In this document: positions 1 through 11,760 of the stretch, piece by piece | Numbering within the stretch: position 1 is the stretch's first letter | Layout of the letters: every line of letters begins with the position of its first letter | NCBI GenBank assembly: GCA_959347315.1 | Contig: OY365810.1 | Coordinates: forward strand, 20,348,358-20,412,357 | DNA: 64,000 nucleotides | Origin: Bimastos eiseni | Lineage: Eukaryota > Annelida > Clitellata > Crassiclitellata > Lumbricidae | Reading direction: 5' to 3' | Notes under the pieces: generated by a model | Seen by the model: only the letters and a program-made list of their open reading frames with translations | What the model was told of the DNA's origin: nothing | Databases searched by the model: none | Position numbers and translations under genes: made by a program

Positions 1-112
1 ACTTTTTTCCGGGGGGCTTATGTCCGGGGGCTTATGTTCGTGGGACTTTTTTCCGGGGGGCTTATGTCCGGGGGCTTATGTTCGTGGGACTTTTTTCCGG
101 GGGGGGGGCAAA
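1..112. repeat. G-rich tandem repeat at window edge
   Basis: About 2.4 copies of a roughly 46-bp unit that mixes C4-6/G4-8 runs with CTTATGTCC and CTTATGTTCG blocks. It continues beyond the left edge of the window, so the array length is unknown. No coding signal was seen in it. Confidence 0.85.
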
Positions 113-1547
113 TGTCCGTTCCTCCCGCTTTTCCACCAGCCACTTTAATGTAGGCTATTACACTTGTATTGCATTTATTTATAACGCAAAAGATATAGGG
201 TCCACAGTCAAAGGTAAGCTTGCAATTGCGATTAAGTTTTAGCGACAGATGACCTTTTATAATTTATTACATTTTAAGTTTGGAACTCTTACACAACCAT
301 TTCTTTATCTTTTCCAAATCCATCCCCGTAGGTGAAGTTATGGCTATATATACCTTTGGAGTCGAACAGAATTCAAGATCGTCTTAGAATGGAGAATTTG
401 AACAGTTGCACAGACACTTACTCGACGGCGTGAGTATATATATATATATATATATAAATATAGAATGACTCATCCATGCACATTCCAAAGTCGTAGACTT
501 ATGTCTAAACGGATCATGCAATAACGCGGTCGGTGATTTGTTCCGTTTGACAGCATATTCCAGACTCCCTTCCTTTGCCGAGCGAAATCTGATATTAAAC
601 TTCCTACTAGGGTTTTCGGTACACGATTGAAACTGGTATCAAGAAGTAATTTTCAGACATGTATAGGAATAAATATTTCTTACAGACTCTTAGGGGGTGA
701 TCTTCCAATCGCCCCCTCTATAGATCCGCCACTGGGTTGATGGGACATGTCTATCGGATAGAGGAGAATAGAAGAACCGCGATGTAGCCTTTTGCCGAGC
801 AGTTGAGATACTCCAATATAAACTGCCACCTTGATTGTGATGTCTATTTTCCGTGCACAAATTGAATGAAAGGGCACAATGCACAAGTCTGAGTACCCAA
901 GAAAGATAACTGCCTTGGCCAAATGAACACAAGCATGAAGGCAGATGAATAGACGAAGCACGATGTAAGCCTACAGGTAGAAATACTTCATTGCATATCA
1001 GTATGTTATAGGCCTATTATGTGCATGTTGTCCAGTGTTACAGTGAATGCGAATGCACTTTGTCTTCACCTCGTCTAGTTAATGGAGGTATTGAGCTAAT
1101 TGTTATATCCTTGGCCAGTGACCACCTTAAGAAATGATCCTGTAGCTAGTCTTGAAGCATTGTGCAGGTCCGGTATGATTGGCAGCAAGCAGACACGCCC
1201 TATGAAAGTTTATTGGTAAACTCAGATTATAACAGGTATAACTTCAGCTCGTAATAAAGATTCGTTATCGATTGCTTTAAGGCAGATGGTAATATGTGTC
1301 ACTGTGTTCAATATTTGGGGCTTATGCATTAACACGAGAAAGAGAAAAAGAGAAATTCATAAGTTAACAATGACAGAACGTTGTTGAATAAATGATTAAA
1401 TTGTCACCATTAATCAGTATAATTATGTATACAATTGCCAGTCTTCTGCCTATTTCCGCGGTGAGAGCGCTTCTGCATTGCTGCTCTTAAGAAGCGCCAT
1501 GTAAATTCTCAGATACAAAGTAAGCTAGACAAATGGGGACACCTCCG
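113..1547. other. Non-coding stretch, nothing recognised
   Basis: AT-rich intergenic sequence with a short (TA)n run near 436-456. Open frames at 680-961 on the minus strand show no recognisable domain or splice context. No gene is supported here. Confidence 0.6.
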
Positions 1548-2300
1548 GCCAGAGGCGCGTTTACAGAAAATGGGACCCTAGGCACAAACATTTTGGGGGT
1601 CCTCTGCATTTATACACCGAGTCTATAAATGACGTCACGCACCCACTGGAGAGGTCATACATCTGTGACTATTTGTGAAGAAGGGGAGGAAGTCTGATAC
1701 ATGTGACATCATGTCATCACATCAATTATCGAAATACGAAATACGCAACTTAATTTATTTTAAAATTTCAATGAATTAAACAATGAGTGAGCTTCTGGTG
1801 GCGAAGGGGCTCAAAACACGCAGCCTTCGCTCTTACCAACACAGCCAATCGAGCCGATTGATATTCACATTAACTAAGAAATTATGAATTACCACGCTAC
1901 ACTTGTCACGTGAATGCCTAGCTGCAAAATTATATTAAAACATTTCAGGCGTGAGACATGTTATTTTGTATTTATTCGGGGATCCCTCACCGTCCCTTAG
2001 ATTTTACTTTGTGTGAAATTTTTTTCCCATTCATTTGGGCCCTCTGAGGTGGCATGTTGTATTTAATGTTTTCATTTGTTTGGAGGCTCCCTGAGAGGTT
2101 ATTCTGTAGTTAATGTTTTCATTCATTTGGGACCTCTGAGATGTTATTTTGTATCAAATGGTTTCATTCATTTGGGGGCCTCCGAGACGTTATTCACATT
2201 AACTCACATTTTGTGTTTAATGTTTTCATCATTTGGGGGCTCCTGAAATTTGGGGGCCCTAGGCGCGCGTCTAGTGCGCCTATAGGTAAACGCGTTACTG
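1548..2300. mobile_element. Possible non-autonomous DNA element with internal tandem repeats
   Basis: The ends are loosely inverted: GCGCGTTTAC near 1557-1566, and near 2290 a sequence whose complement contains ACGCGTTTACC. CCCTAGGC-type blocks lie just inside both ends. The right half (about 2025-2245) is a degenerate tandem array of roughly 55-bp units built on TTCATTTGGGGGCCTCTGAG. No target duplication could be made out, so the boundaries are approximate and the element class is unknown. Confidence 0.4.
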
Positions 2301-3914
2301 CATCCGGCTAGCAGTTTTCTGTGCATCGCATGCTGAAGCCTCACCAATATTTTGCTCTTTCAACTTTTCTGACTGGATAGCTTTAAAATCTAATACATTA
2401 ATATCGGGAGAAACTTAGTAGTTAGATGAGCTCAATGTTGTGCTGTTGTGTTAGAGACATATCTTTCTATGACCTTATAAACCTCGTTGCATCTAATAAC
2501 ACAGTCACAGCTCGCATTCGCGTTATTCAATATCACATATTGCAACAATTTATCCGGAGCAATTCGTAAGCACTTTGCAAATCACTTGCTATCTATCTAT
2601 CTGGCAACCAATTGTTCGTTATGGCAGATTGGCAAAAGCAGATATTGAAGACGTAAATCATGCAGAGACTGCTGCAGTTCATGACTTCTGTCGAGTCAGT
2701 ACAAACCCGTTGGCGTCTGTCTGTCAGTCAGTCCCCGTTGCCTCCTCGTTCTAATCATATTATTACAATGGAAATGTATACGACGGACGGACGCCTCAGT
2801 GTGACTTAAGCATATCAGTACGTACTACAGGCATCAATAGCTTTACACGGAATTCCGTTATAGCCTGTAATAATAGCAACTAGGCCAAGTTCAGCTGGAA
2901 AATTATGAAATGCTACCAGTTTCATAGGACTGACCGTACAGAGGCGGATAAGATCACGCCTATCCAGAAACATTGTAATGTAAGCCATGGATTTTAATTG
3001 TGTCTAATGCCAATTAAAGGCGTCAATTGATGGCGGCAATTTAGTGGAAAATGAATCTGAAGGATTCGGAATTTTATGGATCAATAATTTGAAGAATGAG
3101 GAATTGAACAATCTAATGAATGCGAAATTTTAAGAGAATTTATGGATGTGCAATTTGATGAATGTGGAATTTGAGACGTGACTGCAGTTTCTTTTTTGAG
3201 AATGGAAGAGACGATTGGTCGAGAGGGTGTTTAAAATGACCACAGGGAAGTCGCAAGTAGGGAGCGAGATCGTGGTGATTTTGGTGCTTACAGGAACGAG
3301 GACCGATCGATAGACACAGAAAAGAGGTTTAATAGAATCAAGTTCGCATTGCTTTCTGGGAAGAGAGTTTAGATGGAGTGACACTTCTGTTTCTCTGGCA
3401 CGAGAGAATTGGGAGCGATGACTGAGAAGAAGCAGGAGTTGAGTAGTGGGAGAGTGCCAGAGGGAGAGTGCCAGAGGAGTCGGAGGCTAGAAAAGATTGT
3501 AGTGTAAAGCTAAGGGATGAGAAGAATGTCGGTACAGACAATTCAGAGGCGCTCCCTGGTCAGAAATAAAATACTCTTTACACGTTTTCTTAATTATCGT
3601 ATTGATGCAAGACGTCTCCAATCTTTCCTTTCAATCTAAGTTAATTGAAGGAATAGAGGACTATGTGAAATAGTATCAAATGTGGGTATGCTACCTGAGG
3701 TAAAATTGTATGCTTGATGTTGATTGGTTGTTGTGCTGTAGGTTCTTCACGCTAAAAGTTAGCTAGATTATAAAATATATATATTTATCCATAATTATAA
3801 TTCTTACGCCAGCCATCGATCAGAACAACGTAAATAAACGATGCATGGCCAATATTTAAAAAATGTTTTAGACCTATGTGCATACTGGCGCCACCTGTTT
3901 CCACTTAAGGAACT
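2301..3914. other. Non-coding stretch, nothing recognised
   Basis: There is a purine-rich block at 3180-3540 in which short minus-strand frames are open but look like composition artefacts. No domain, splice context or repeat unit was identified. Confidence 0.5.
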
Positions 3915-4620
3915 GCCCACAGAGTTCCCTATTGTTCTTACCCGGCTCAACGACTATGCGTATACTGTACATGTACCTGCCTTCTAACTCACTCCTCACT
4001 CAGCCCTAAGTACATCAGTATAGCTAGACTGCCCCACCAATGCTAAATTCGCTGTCATCTCGAATCTGGTTAACTGCAGTTCTCTTTTCCTCAAACTTGA
4101 GGCCACACCACCAAGCGTCTACAACTTATCCAAAACTCCCTATCCAGAGCCGTAACCGGAACGCCCAAGCATCATCATTCATTACATCGCTCCTATCCTG
4201 AAATAGCTCCATTGGCTACAAATCCCAGAGCGCATCTAATTCAACGTCATATCGCAGACATATACAAATTATTTCAACACTCCAAGCCCAATGATCTCTG
4301 CAAACTTGTCACTATCCAATCAACCCGCGCTGCTCGTTCCTCATCGTGTGTCAGTCTTGCTCCACACCGCTCACCAATCACCTAAAGTTCTCCAATCTAG
4401 CCATATCCATACCCTCACCACGTGTCTTGAACGATCTGCCTTCTGAATTCTGTACTTTTTAAGCACCTCAGTTTTCATTACCTATCACCCACCATCATCT
4501 GTCTCAGACTGCTTTATCCATCGTCCCTCGGGCCTTCCATTCGAAACTTATGTCGTATACCCTTTCAAGAACTTCTTATCACACTCGCTTGATTGTCCAA
4601 TGTCCATCCTCCAGTCCTCG
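3915..4620 (+). pseudogene. CR1/L2-like LINE reverse-transcriptase C-terminal relic
   Basis: The plus strand, read across several frame breaks, gives the pattern that follows the RT domain in CR1/L2-like LINEs: an RLQLIQNSLSRAVTGTP block (near 4110-4160), a degenerate stretch where families usually read LHWL, then IQSTRAARSSS (near 4318-4350), and a VLNDLPSEF block (near 4425-4445) matching the usual LWNDLP. The order and spacing fit the family. Many stops and shifts show that it is an old, inactive fragment. The catalytic RT core is not present. Confidence 0.6.
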
Positions 4621-4643
4621 AGAAAACGACAATTGACTTAGGC

Positions 4644-4853
4644 CTAACAGTAACTCTGCCTCCTCTGACCCTCTGACCCTCTGGAATCTTGACTGTGGCC
4701 TCCATCGGACCATCTTTTGGATAACCCTTTGATTCGACGCAGTGCTCGTGAGTAAGCTAGTGATCTGCGCTTACCTTTCGAATGGCGCTTTAGAAGTTTG
4801 AGATTACGATTTCTATTCAGTTCCTGATTACGAGCTTCTACAATATACAACAT
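4644..4853 (-). pseudogene. Fragment of a hAT-associated repeat
   Basis: The minus-strand frame contains LKLLKRHSKGK and SRALRRIKG. These match KLLKRHSKAK and SRALRRIRW in the hAT relic at 52449-53537, so both belong to one dispersed family. Only the segment just downstream of the dimerisation domain is present here. Confidence 0.45.
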
Positions 4854-5276
4854 GAGACTTTTTCAAGGGAGGGTAACAGCCCCGATAATACCCTCGGACT
4901 CCACAGTCCTCAGTTAAAAGGACGGGGTGGGGACGAATTGGAAGAGAATGCAGTAGGGACGGGGATAGCAGGGATATGAAGAGAATGTGACGAGACAAAA
5001 GGGAGAGAGGTAAGGATGGGGAAGAAGCAGATAGCACGAAGATGTGCGGGTAGGGGACCCTCCCCAACATCAGTCACTGAGCTGACGTGGTTAGATGAGG
5101 TAATATGGGGTCGAACCCAAAACTTTTAACAGATTAAGCAACAAAGAGTACGGTAATACTCCAGGGATTGATGTATTTACTTTTGAAGCCAGTTGTATCA
5201 AGATGCATGGATCATAAAATCAGATCAGGTAAAATATAGGCCTGTGCTGTTAGAAAATTCCTCCACTGGTTGAACT

Positions 5277-5420
5277 CTACCAGTGCAAGTCCCAAGACTG
5301 GATAAAGGAGAAGGGCGACGATAATGGTCTATGTATATGAACATTTATATAGCGCCCTACAAGAACCTCACGATGGCGCTTACCGAAGCTACCTAACAGT
5401 TCTGAAATAAATGCGCCTTC
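5277..5420 (-). repeat. LINE 3' tail fragment
   Basis: The minus strand reads GKRHREVLVGRYINVH, a form typical of the last codons and 3' end of an L2/CR1-like LINE. The nucleotide pattern TATATAGCGCC...GGCGCTTAC is shared with the tail of the LINE fragment at about 5990-6060. It is 5'-truncated. Confidence 0.45.
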
Positions 5421-5989
5421 AATAGTCCAGAAAATGTCTTCTGTCCTACACACAGTGGGAAAATCCGAATTGGTAACGGCAAAGAGTTCCAACGTAACGC
5501 TCACGCCCACGAATGAAAAGGCGCGGCCTGCCCGCATGGCGGTACTAGAGCGCGGAACCACCAGGTCCCCACAAGACGCAGAACGCAGTGATGTCACAAC
5601 ACAGTGATCGTTAAACTGCAACTACCACTATATATGCTGCTAGAAACTGGCAAGACTTGCCTCTGCGTCATTTCCAGCTACAATGCAGGCAATTAATTCA
5701 AGCTGTGCAGCAAGTTGTCTTCAGCAGCCTTATCTTGACTTCAGCCGCCTTATCTGCATCTTTGAATAATCGAAACACTATAATACACACGGCAAAATGT
5801 TAGTAAAGATGCCTCTGCGACCAAAGTCTTTGTGCTTTTGATGGTTGATAGACTACATGTTATAGTTTAGCGAATTAAAGTGCATTCATACGCTCTTGAG
5901 ACTCATTTCCATCGATGAAAATTTCCACAAAGAACGGGTTTAGAGGAATATCCTTGACTTCGTCATTGTCATTATTGAATCTGAATTGA

Positions 5990-6600
5990 ATTGAATTTTT
6001 ACGAATTTAATATAGCGCCCCTTCAAGACGATTATTCTTAGAGGCGCTTCTGATCCAGGCCCGAGCAAAAGGAAGAGTTTTAAGGTGTCGATGAGGGTAC
6101 CCAAGGAAGAGAGTGGATGACCGGAGAGAGACCATTCTCCTCTGTAGGGCCAACAATGGCAAACGCCCTGCACTATGTCATGGTTGTGCGAGTAAAAGGT
6201 ACAAAGAGAGTATGTTGAGAGGCTGAACGTAAATATCGGCGACCCGGACATATGCTGTGACAGGGACAATAAGGAATTTCAAGTAGACTGGAGCCCAACC
6301 CAATAGACAGCTCCATGCAAAGGAACATAGTCTGAAGTGAAGGCTCTGACAGACAGGTAGCCAATGTAACGTCTCTCTCATGTAATCAGAGACCGGGGCA
6401 AATTTAGGAATGCGACTAATCAGTCGCGTCGTCGCACGTAAGACACGCTGAAGACAGAGAAGCCGAGACTGAGGAAGGCCAACAAGAATGGCAGAGCAGT
6501 AGTCCAGGCGGTTTAGGATGAAAGCATGAACATGAGTGGAGGCAGCGGCAGTGGAAAGAGAGGGGCTGACAACACGCAGCTGGCGCAACTGGTAGCAGCA
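5990..6600 (-). pseudogene. L2/CR1-like LINE reverse-transcriptase C-terminal fragment
   Basis: The minus strand from about 6590 downward reads LDYCSAILVGLPQSRLLCLQ, then ATTRLISRIPKFAP and ETLHWLPV, the canonical order after the RT domain of L2/CR1-like non-LTR retrotransposons. It then continues in other frames (RSASQHTLFVPF near 6200-6240, LGPGSEAPL near 6050) to a tail ending in repeated GAATTGAA-like sequence. It is 5'-truncated, frameshifted and inactive. The upstream half of the element is absent. Confidence 0.75.
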
Positions 6601-6639
6601 TGCACGGGTGATTATCTATATAAGGCTTCAAATTTGAAC

Positions 6640-8238
6640 ACCAAGTTGAAATTATAAAATATTATTTTGTTGAGATACATGTAATTATAATAAGGACATT
6701 GAAACTCTAAAAAGAAAAAAATTATTTAAAGCTATCATAACAATTACTATAAATGTTGCAAAACGTTAGGCCTTTCTTATGACTGAATTTATGCCTATTT
6801 GAATTCGTTTCTGGAAAAATAAATTATAGACTCTATGATGATTTTTCTCAGTTATAATAGCTATCGCACTCAGCAACATCGTTTGCTTGATCTGGACGTG
6901 ATGCGATGATCCTGTTGCTGGAAACTTCGCTGTCGACGTTTCATTTGTATTCGCAATCGTACGATTTCTTTTTCGTTTAATGTTTTTCAGATGGTCGTCG
7001 TCTGAATGAAACGAACGATCAATATCCTTAACATGCATGACACCGTTTGAAACACGTAATGTATGGTAAGGTTAACGAAGTATTAGAAGCACTAAGGAAA
7101 GACACAGCGCGGTGCTTCAGACGGCTGTAGACACCCTGAAGTGACAATTGGTCAACCGACAGACGAGTCAGCCGTCAAGATCTGTGGCCACTGCTGGACA
7201 GAATTGAGCAAATAAGATTGTTTGCTTTTTATACCCCTCTGTCAAGAGATAGGCCTACCTGCTACTTCTTGGAGATGATCTCAGTCACACAATCATCTCT
7301 AATTAAGCATAAACATGTTTCAATGTCATTCGTTTTCGGTTTGAAAGTTATGCATGACCAATAATTTTACGCCTTTCCATAATCTTAGTCAAGTGGCCTT
7401 TAGCACTAGACTATGCCGCGACACTGTTGAAAAGCGAATTGATTCAGTAAACGCATTGAATGTTTCTAGTTAATTCCGCCATTGGAACCTTGATATAGGG
7501 CCTTATATATAGAGAATTATAGAGAATTACGAATACGCTTTAATTTATTAGATCGGTTTAGCATGATAGGCCTTACAATAATCACACAGACTGCGAGATT
7601 TTCTTAAAGTGAGGGTCGTATTTCGGTGCTTTAGTGTGTGGGGTGTTTGTGTCTTTGTAGCATTCGCTTATAACAAGGCCTGACAGGAGGGCGTTCAGTG
7701 AGATAGCCTATGAGTAGGCTGCCTGCAGTGTAGCCCTACAGCTTGTGTTGCATCGGTCGTGTTATAACCAGAGCATCGCTGTTGCGCTTGCTCTGCTCAA
7801 CGTCTAAACCGACCGAAGATTTTTAAGCGTCAGTTCTTGGCTGTCGCTGAAGCATAGAGACAGAATTGGAAATAAACGATGGAAGACTGTAGTTTTACTG
7901 ACAAGCGGAAGTCGTTCGCCTTGGAATCTGCACTAAAGATGTCGTCTTCCTTCTTTCAGGTTCTGACAAATTTATATCCACTTAGATCCACTGTAATCAG
8001 TCATTAAAATAGGCTACATATCCAATTTCTAAATGGAAGTCGTCGTCACTTGACAAACCGCAGAAACTAAATGCAGCACTGTTGCCTTATATTTTACAGT
8101 ATACGAAATACATAAAGCAATTAAGAACTTAGGCTACTGTAATTTGTGTTACACCAGATGTTGAAACGTATCTCAGGCGTCAGTGACTTAGTTAATTTAA
8201 CAGATATTTTCCGATTTCTCTGAGCCTAATATCACATG
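6640..8238. other. Non-coding stretch, nothing recognised
   Basis: AT-rich intergenic sequence. A 90-residue minus-strand frame at 6766-7038 has no recognised motif and no splice support. No repeats of note were seen. Confidence 0.5.
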
Positions 8239-8445
8239 TGTGCTTAGCACCGTAGTCGAATAGTTGGAACTTTGTGCTTGTAACCTGGAGAGTAGAGTGC
8301 AGTTCGAGTCTCCACTCAGTCGAGCACTGTGCAACGACATTGAGTAAACAGTAGCGCACAATAATTGCTCTGTTGTAAAAGATCGTACACCGTGATGTTC
8401 TCAACTTTAGAAGAAGGGCAATATCAAATGTAGCTGTGATATCTA
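8239..8445 (+). mobile_element. tRNA-derived SINE, copy 1 (diverged)
   Basis: A B-box-like GTTCGAGTC is followed by the body shared with three other copies in the window: a GCACAATAATTGCTCTG block and a GAAGAAGGGCAATATCAAAT tail. Promoter boxes at the 5' end and the shared tail define one tRNA-derived SINE family. This copy is diverged relative to those at 24219 and 59218. Confidence 0.6.
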
Positions 8446-9335
8446 ATTTCATAATTATGTTTTCTTAGCATTATGGCGAAAACAGTTTGATGGATAGTTT
8501 TTAAACTGGTTTTCAATTGCTGGAGAGAGATTTGTTTCAGCTGAGTTGATGCATTTCTTAAATGACTTTCTCTGAGAAACGATTCGAGCGTATCGCTGTT
8601 ACTCTGATTACTTCTTCACTGATTTCTTCATATTTTTGTCTTGGACTGTTCGTCATTTCCTTGTAATCATAATTGTCAAATTGCAGATAATGATATGCAA
8701 AACGGTTTGTTCATACACTAAAACGTTAAGAGCGTGTTTATGAATATCTTAAATCTGGTTCAACTGTTAAGTTCAGCTTAACTGCCTCAATATCAATGTG
8801 CTAGCAGGACTTGACGTTGACTTTGGTCACGATGTTGAGTATAAAACAGATGCAGAACGATTATTATTTGAAAATCATGATTTCGATTGTACTTGTAATC
8901 GAAAATTAATAAAGCGCCACTTGTCTGAATGGACAGCGCGTGATCTCTCGACCCGTGACCAAATTTGAATAATGATATAGCTAAATGAATAAATTAAAAC
9001 CTAATTGCAGAGAAAGCAATGGTAGGATTGGTGAGCTCGTATCGTATCGATTCAACATCAAACCCACAAAGATCTGCTAGAATAAAAGCCTATAGAGCAG
9101 AAGAAAAGAATATTCTTGGACAATCTCAGCGTATTCTCTCAAAGGCGTTTCTTGTTGATACGCTGGAGAAGAGAAGAATTTTGGACCAGGATTATTATTT
9201 ATCGCAGCTAAAACAGAAGACTGGGTGCATTTGTGCAGCTTCTGCGATTTAGGTGATGAGAGTAGACGTCTATGGAGAAGGTGAGTCTCGAAGAAGACCA
9301 TAGGGTTTTACGCTACCACACCCGCACCAATTAAC
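8446..9335 (+). other. Upstream region / probable 5' UTR of the TRHR-like gene
   Basis: This holds the DNA directly upstream of the GPCR start codon. A 77-codon plus-strand frame (9019-9252) lies here without a recognisable domain. A GGTGAGT donor-like site at about 9280 hints at an alternative 5' UTR splice. No TATA box could be assigned with confidence. Confidence 0.35.
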
Positions 9336-10364
9336 ATGACCAGCCACATGAGCACAAATATGACCAACCTAGGCCTCCATTGGCACAACTGTTCTTTACT
9401 AGGGAATTGGACGCAATTAAACTATCAGCAGCAGCAGCAACAACAGCAGCAGCAGCTGGATGATTGTCTGTTACAAGAGCATCATTCTCTCGTTCTGCCG
9501 CATCAGCAAGCGGTGCTGGCCGCCTTTGGACTTCCGCAGTACTATGGACCTCAGTACAAGACAATCGGCAGCATCTTTGTCAGCATAATCTTCGTTGTTG
9601 GTTTGCTGGGCAATGTCATGGTCGTCTATGTCGTATGGAGGACACGGAGTATGCGCACTACCACCAACTGTTACCTTGTGTCTCTGGCCGTGGCAGACGT
9701 ACTGCTGCTGGTCTCGGCTCCTCTGCCTACGATTGTCGAGTACTTTCTGATCATAGATGAGTCCGTGTTGGGCGCCGGTGGCTGCTCCGTCATGGTCTTC
9801 TGTCAGTTCCTTGGAGTCAACCTGTCGTCACTGTCGATCACGGCGTTCAGCGTCGAGCGCTACATCGCCATTTGCCATCCGATGAAGGCACAGACGCTGT
9901 GCACGGTCAGTCGAGCGAAGCGCATCATTTCTGGTCTGTGGATCTTCGGCGTCGTCTACTGCGCTCCTTGGATCGCTCTGACGACAGCCAAGACGAAGAC
10001 CTTCGACGATGGCACCATCATCGAAACATGCGACTTCAAATTGGAGCGCAGCAACTATCTTACTTACTTCATGGCCGATCTCGTCATCTTCTATCTGGCC
10101 CCCTTGCTGCTGACCTGCATCCTCTACGGACTGATCGCTCGAATCCTCTACTCCAGCACAAACGCTGTCACCTCAGTGACTACGACCAACAGTCCTCTCT
10201 CTCAGACTGATAGATGTCGCAGCTCATCGCCCAACACGGAGGCAGTGCTGAAGAATATGATGAAGAAGAAAAAGAAGAAGATTGGAACGCTGGTTGTCAA
10301 CAATTCGACGCCCAACTCAGCAGGAGCCATCGCCAAACGAAGTGCAACTAGTTCAAGAATTCAG
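9336..10364 (+). CDS. TRHR: TRH-receptor-like GPCR, exon 1 (N-terminus to intracellular loop 3)
   Basis: This exon encodes residues 1-343 of a class A (rhodopsin-family) peptide GPCR of the thyrotropin-releasing-hormone-receptor type. In this family, Gq coupling at the plasma membrane is usual. Visible features are N-terminal N-glycosylation sequons (NMT, NCS, NWT), a polyglutamine run, and TM1 with GNVMVVYVVWRT. TM2 carries the family signature NCYLVSLAVADV. TM3 has Cys, then CQFLGVN, and ends in the ERY motif (VERYIAICHP). An SRAKRI block follows in loop 2, a Cys lies in extracellular loop 2 (ETCDF), and TM5 ends in LYGLIARILY. The start Met precedes the glycosylated N-terminus. The exon ends TCAG|GTAACA after codon 343, in phase 0. 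The Lys-rich third loop (MMKKKKKKIG) follows. Known contact Gln105 and Asn110 positions are kept, but the Tyr106 position is Phe. Family assignment is strong. Direct TRH binding is not established. Confidence 0.93.
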
Positions 10365-10510
10365 GTAACATAACCAGGAGTTTATTAAATCAATCGACTT
10401 ATTTAGTCTTCAGTGGGCGACACATTTGAAGAAAAGTCTGTACGAGATTACAAAATGCGCTGTGTAAATAGTCGGAAATACATATTGGCACACAAAGCAC
10501 ATAGATATAA

Positions 10511-10715
10511 AAGTATTGCATGGTGGATTATCAGATAGAGTGGTCGGCCTTCAACGCAGAGAGTAAGGGCTCGACCCTCGTCTGAGGAGTTGCTGTGTCT
10601 ATGTCTGTTGAGCAAGTCCTTCTCACACAATTGCTCTGCTGTATAACTGCAATTGCGGCATTGAGTTGTATGTGCACTTAGGAAAAAGTTTTAGGAAGGG
10701 CAATAATCAGATTAG
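10511..10715 (+). mobile_element. tRNA-derived SINE, copy 2
   Basis: A-box-like and B-box-like (GGGCTCGACCC) segments are followed by the body shared with the other copies: TTGAGCAAGTCCTT, CACAATTGCTCTGC and AACTGCAATT. A GGAAGGGCAATAATCA tail closes it. It lies in the TRHR-like intron in the sense orientation. Confidence 0.75.
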
Positions 10716-11394
10716 AGTTGTATTTTAGTTTTGCATTGTAGGGTATACATGCCCATGAAGCATTAGAGCATAAGGCATAAAAGCCAATAATTCTATGCCA
10801 ATCTTTTGCTGGTCATCTACCTCAATTACAGTAAGATTTGAAAAATCATCATCATCTTGATATGACAGTGTCGTTAGACATCAGTTAATTAAACAGAATC
10901 GGAGTTAAGCAGACACGGTGTGTATAATTACAGAGCCGAGATGGAGAGCTGACTTATTATGGTAGGAAAAGATCTGTTGTGACTATAACTGTGCAGTTTA
11001 ACCTTTGACCCTTCTGAACAAGTTATGTGTCGCTTCTACCGTAATGGAGAAATGACGGCAATGACGTGGAGGAGCAAAAGAGAGCCAACGTGAAACTGAC
11101 AATATAAAGACTATCCAAGCAGATGGAACAGCAGTTGCTTCGCTGTTTAACATGCGGACCGCAGCCGGAATTGAATTGGAAAAATATTTCAAAATCGTTT
11201 TTTAACCGTCTACAGGACGTGCAAAGTCTACTTGATAATGATTAAGTTGCTGCTCGAGTTATGTGTTTCCTCATGCGTGTCTTAACCTTACGCGGAGTAT
11301 AGGTTGGTGAATAAGATGATAATGCAAAAACTGAGGTCATCCGGGTTCCGTAGCCAAGCAATAATTATTGTGACCACTACTCTGTATTATATCT

Positions 11395-11415
11395 CGTCGT
11401 CGTCATCGTCGTCGT

Positions 11416-11446
<31 letters not shown>

Positions 11447-11623
11447 ATCATCGTCATCATCGTCGTCGTCGTCGTCGTCGTCGTCCTCCTCCTCATCATC
11501 ATTCCATGACGATGACGATTATGATTATGATGATGATGTTGATGACGACGACGATGATGAAGGCGACAATAATGACGACGACGACGATGATGATAATGAT
11601 GATGATGATGATGATGCTCATGC

Positions 11624-11673
<50 letters not shown>

Positions 11674-11760
11674 TTGATGCTGATGATGATGACGACGACG
11701 ATGACGATGACTACTATGATGATGGTGATGTTGATGACGATGATATCATCATCATCATTC
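11395..11760. repeat. Inverted trinucleotide block, (TCG/TCA)n then (GAT/GAC)n
   Basis: About 105 bp of TCG/TCA triplets are followed by about 250 bp of GAT/GAC triplets. The second half is broadly the reverse complement of the first, so a strand can fold on itself. The long open frames here (poly-Ser then poly-Asp) follow from the triplet composition. The block lies inside a GPCR intron and is not a gene. Confidence 0.9.

Noticed and set aside
9019..9252. 77-codon frame upstream of the GPCR
   Set aside because: No domain, out of frame with the receptor and followed by its own stop. It is treated as upstream or 5' UTR sequence.
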